A stretch of DNA of 42,993 nt from Armatimonadota bacterium (GTDB taxonomy: Bacteria; Armatimonadota; UBA5829): NCBI GenBank assembly GCA_039679645.1, contig JBDKUO010000043.1:1-42993 (forward strand). Direction: 5' to 3'. Below are positions 40,817 to 42,993 of the stretch, piece after piece. Each line of letters begins with the position of its first letter. Position 1 is the first letter of the stretch. The position numbers were made by a program, and so were the translations under genes. The notes below the pieces were generated by a model. It ran no database searches and was not told where the DNA came from. It was given only the letters and a program-made list of their open reading frames with translations.

Positions 40817-41914
40817 ATGGCGCAAGTCATCCTCAAGAATCTCACCAAGGCTTTCAAAGAAGTCACAGCCGTCAACAATGTAGACCTCGAGGTCAAGAAC
40901 AAGGAGTTCATGGTTTTTGTAGGTCCGTCGGGCTGCGGCAAGACGACCTGCCTGCGAATGATAGCCGGCCTCGAAGAGATCACCTCTGGAGAGGTTGTTA
41001 TCGGCGATAGAGTCGTAAACGATGTATCTCCCAAAGACCGTGACATTGCAATGGTCTTTCAGAACTATGCACTCTACCCTCATATGAGCGTCTATGACAA
41101 CATGGCGTTCGGGCTGAAGCTGCGCAAGGTCCCCCGCGACCACATAAAGACACGCGTGGCCACTGCTGCTGAAATGCTCGGGCTGACGGACCTGCTCAAC
41201 AGAAAGCCGAAGCAGCTTTCCGGCGGTCAGAGACAGCGTGTGGCTCTGGGTAGAGCTATTGTCCGCGAGCCGTCCGTATTCCTTATGGATGAGCCGCTTT
41301 CAAACCTGGACGCCAAGCTGCGTGTTCAGACCCGCGCCGACCTCATCAAGCTTCACCGAAGCCTGGGGATTACAACTATATATGTGACCCACGACCAGGT
41401 CGAGGCCATGACGATGGGCGATAGGATTATGGTCATGTGTGGCGGTCTGGTGCAGCAGGTGGATACTCCTCTCGGGCTGTATAACAAGCCGGCAAACAAG
41501 TTTGTGGCAGGTTTTATTGGGACTCCGTCCATGAACTTCCTTTCAGTCAAGATAGAGGACGGCGGTGTGATCGACGGCGGCTGTTTCAAAGTCAAGCCTC
41601 CGGCGGATAAAGTCGAAATGCTCAAGCCGTACGTGGGTAAAGAAGTCGATTTAGGCGTTCGACCCGAGGATATCTTCGACAAAAACCTGACCAACCTGGT
41701 CCAGGCTACACCGGACAACACTGTAAAGGCGACAGTCGAAGTGATTGAGCCAATGGGCTCTACCGTTACACTGTATCTGCAGTCCGGGAAGCATTCGATG
41801 CTTGCCACAATCGACGCCGAGACAAGCGCAAAAGAGGGAAGCGATATCGACCTTATTTTCGATATGGCCAAGACTCATATGTTTGAAAAAGAAACTGAGA
41901 AAGCGATTTACTAG
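40817..41914 (+). CDS. Sugar ABC transporter ATP-binding protein (UgpC/MsmX type)
   Basis: A 365-residue ABC ATPase that energises carbohydrate or glycerol-3-phosphate importers. Walker A is GPSGCGKTT (36-44), the signature is LSGGQRQR (134-141), Walker B is [13 protein letters not shown], and the switch histidine is in YVTHDQ. The C-terminal third is a TOBE-type regulatory domain with LGVRPEDIF and [14 protein letters not shown]. No permease or binding-protein genes are adjacent, so this is likely a shared ATPase serving several importers, as MsmX does. ATG 40817 has GGAGG ten bases upstream and fits family starts; the frame opens at 40775. Confidence 0.93.
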   Translation: MAQVILKNLTKAFKEVTAVNNVDLEVKNKEFMVFVGPSGCGKTTCLRMIAGLEEITSGEVVIGDRVVNDVSPKDRDIAMVFQNYALYPHMSVYDNMAFGLKLRKVPRDHIKTRVATAAEMLGLTDLLNRKPKQLSGGQRQRVALGRAIVREPSVFLMDEPLSNLDAKLRVQTRADLIKLHRSLGITTIYVTHDQVEAMTMGDRIMVMCGGLVQQVDTPLGLYNKPANKFVAGFIGTPSMNFLSVKIEDGGVIDGGCFKVKPPADKVEMLKPYVGKEVDLGVRPEDIFDKNLTNLVQATPDNTVKATVEVIEPMGSTVTLYLQSGKHSMLATIDAETSAKEGSDIDLIFDMAKTHMFEKETEKAIY

Positions 41915-41941
41915 TCGCTCATAATTTAACAATAGTATCGA

Positions 41942-41973
41942 ACGGCCCCGGTTTTTCCGGAGCCGTTTTTTTT
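41942..41973 (+). terminator. Intrinsic terminator of the ABC ATPase gene
   Basis: ACGGCCCCGG (41942-41951) pairs with CCGGAGCCGT (41957-41966), with one mismatch and a TTTTT loop, followed by a run of seven further T residues. This is a classic Rho-independent terminator 28 bases after the stop. Confidence 0.9.
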
Positions 41974-42086
41974 GTGCCTGCAGGGCCCTATAGTAAATGG
42001 GTTTGTCCACGTCCTATATGGGAACTCTGAGAAAATGTTAGCCGCTTGCCGAAGCGGCGAGCAAATCAGGGTGGGGGTGGTCAACA

Positions 42087-42993
42087 ATGGCTTTTTCTGC
42101 GACACGTCGATACTTTACGTCTCTTGTTTTCATCTTTACTACAGTGCTGTCCATGACAGTTTCGGCTGTTGATGGGGCGAATTCCACTTTGCGGCGCGCG
42201 CCTCTGAACCCTGCATTTATCGAATATGTCACCGGACGAATGGACAGATTTATGCGCGTCAATAATGAGGAGATTCCCCGTGGGTTCATTCCAGCACCTG
42301 TAGATATGTCTTACCTTAAGGGAATGAGGGTCTTTGATGGCGTCGCGGCTGCGCTGCCGTCGCATTACGATCTGCGTGATACGGGCAAGCTCACAAGAGT
42401 TGAGGACCAGAAGACTTGCGGAAGCTGTTGGACATTTGCAACTCTGGGTTCTATGGAATCCATATTGATGCCCGGCGAGGTATGCGACTTCTCGCAGAAC
42501 AATTTGAAAAACCTCAGCGGTTTCGACAAGGAATGCTGCGCTGGTGGTGATGAGTTCATGGCGATGGCTTACCTTGCGCGCTGGGCAGGGCCTATGAATG
42601 AAAGTGATGATCCACACAACCCCAACAGTTGCACATCGCCTTCCGGTCTTACGGTACGTAAACATTTTCAGAACGGCATCATTTTGCCTGACCGCGCCGG
42701 CCCGCTGGATAATAACAACATCAAACAGGCTGTTATGACCTATGGCGCGGTTTCCACTGGAATGTATTGGGATGATGATTCATATAATGAGTCTGCATCT
42801 TCTTATTACTATACGGGAGATGAACAGTACGGTAACCATATGGTTTGTATTGTCGGGTGGGATGATAACTTCAGCAAGAACAAATTTTCACCGGCTGCGC
42901 CTGGGAATGGGGCGTTCATCATAAAAAACAGTTGGGGCACAGGCTGGGGCGAGAACGGCTTCTTCTATGTGTCCTACTATGACAATCTGATAG
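42087..42993 (+). CDS. Secreted papain-like (C1A) cysteine protease, partial
   Basis: The first 302 codons of a gene that runs off the window. A signal peptide covers about 1-27 (ending in VSA). A prosegment of about 65 residues follows. The peptidase domain begins near LPSHYDLRDTGKLTRVEDQ; the oxyanion glutamine is Q108, and the catalytic cysteine is C114 in CGSCWTF. The catalytic histidine is H251 (GNHMVCIVGWDD) and the asparagine N281 (IKNSWGTGWGENGFF), so the triad is complete. Bacterial homologues often carry C-terminal lectin-like, Ig-like or dockerin domains, which would lie beyond the window. A G-rich GGGTGGGGGTGG site precedes ATG 42087. A CCGCTT/AAGCGG hairpin lies upstream at about 42041-42056. 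It probably cleaves extracellular protein. Confidence 0.88.
   Translation, partial: MAFSATRRYFTSLVFIFTTVLSMTVSAVDGANSTLRRAPLNPAFIEYVTGRMDRFMRVNNEEIPRGFIPAPVDMSYLKGMRVFDGVAAALPSHYDLRDTGKLTRVEDQKTCGSCWTFATLGSMESILMPGEVCDFSQNNLKNLSGFDKECCAGGDEFMAMAYLARWAGPMNESDDPHNPNSCTSPSGLTVRKHFQNGIILPDRAGPLDNNNIKQAVMTYGAVSTGMYWDDDSYNESASSYYYTGDEQYGNHMVCIVGWDDNFSKNKFSPAAPGNGAFIIKNSWGTGWGENGFFYVSYYDNLI

Noticed and set aside
41974-42086. Cyclic-di-GMP or other riboswitch before the C1 protease gene
   Set aside because: A CCGCTT/AAGCGG hairpin and G-rich ribosome site are present, but the conserved tetraloop-receptor elements of GEMM riboswitches are missing.
1-42993. CRISPR array, prophage, insertion sequence or restriction system
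   Set aside because: No regularly spaced direct repeats, transposase, integrase, phage structural gene or restriction/methylase gene was seen.

Overview
The window comes from a bacterial chromosome of roughly 50-53% GC (estimated by eye) with a high gene density. Shine-Dalgarno sites and sigma-70-type promoters are easy to read, and TTG/GTG starts are frequent. No phage, insertion sequence, CRISPR array, rRNA or tRNA gene was recognised. The gene mix points to an environmental, probably Armatimonadota-like or other deep-branching bacterium: a translin-family protein, a PEP-CTERM/HAF-repeat exoprotein, a GH116 glycosidase, URO-D-family and xylose-isomerase-like TIM-barrel proteins, a MsmX/UgpC ATPase, TrmFO, RNase J, and an rpsO-pnp-M16-dapB-asd-rnj block. 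This taxonomic guess is an inference and was not tested.

Layout. 1-2,580: a small helical ORF, then a translin-family protein overlapping a tRNA nucleotidyltransferase/poly(A) polymerase. 2,581-5,267: rpoN (sigma-54) behind a consensus sigma-70 promoter embedded in a palindrome, then a secreted STN-domain protein. 5,368-9,866: leucyl aminopeptidase, a convergent STAS anti-anti-sigma factor, and a large GH116 glycosidase. 9,920-13,777: BON-domain protein, sugar-phosphate isomerase-like protein, 2-hydroxyacid dehydrogenase and DAHP synthase. 13,945-17,953: a lipoprotein, then a divergent pair made of a PAS-HATPase protein and a PAS-PP2C phosphatase. 18,205-22,942: lysA, M50 protease, trpS, a DUF2283 protein and trmFO. 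22,998-31,614: PEP-CTERM protein, tyrS, DUF4139 protein, an orphan SecD-like lipoprotein, a GlpT-type transporter, a URO-D-family protein and a TlpA-like thioredoxin. 31,738-40,164: rpsO, pnp, M16 protease, dapB, asd, a membrane protein, a YciI-like protein and RNase J. 40,167-42,993: YjbQ, an MsmX/UgpC-type ATPase, and a secreted papain-like protease cut by the window end.

How the genes fit together. LysA, DapB and Asd cover three steps of diaminopimelate/lysine synthesis, but lysA lies in a different cluster from the other two. RNA metabolism is strongly represented: CCA/PAP, translin, PNPase, S15, RNase J, TrmFO, TrpS and TyrS. The STAS protein, HATPase protein and PP2C phosphatase are the three classes of a partner-switching regulatory module, with no cognate sigma factor in view. 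Several secreted proteins (STN, HAF/PEP-CTERM, DUF4139, SecD-like lipoprotein, C1 protease) indicate an elaborate cell envelope. No intergenic stretch exceeds about 260 bases. Several hold inverted repeats, including a dispersed palindromic element seen as one complete copy, one half copy and one short fragment.
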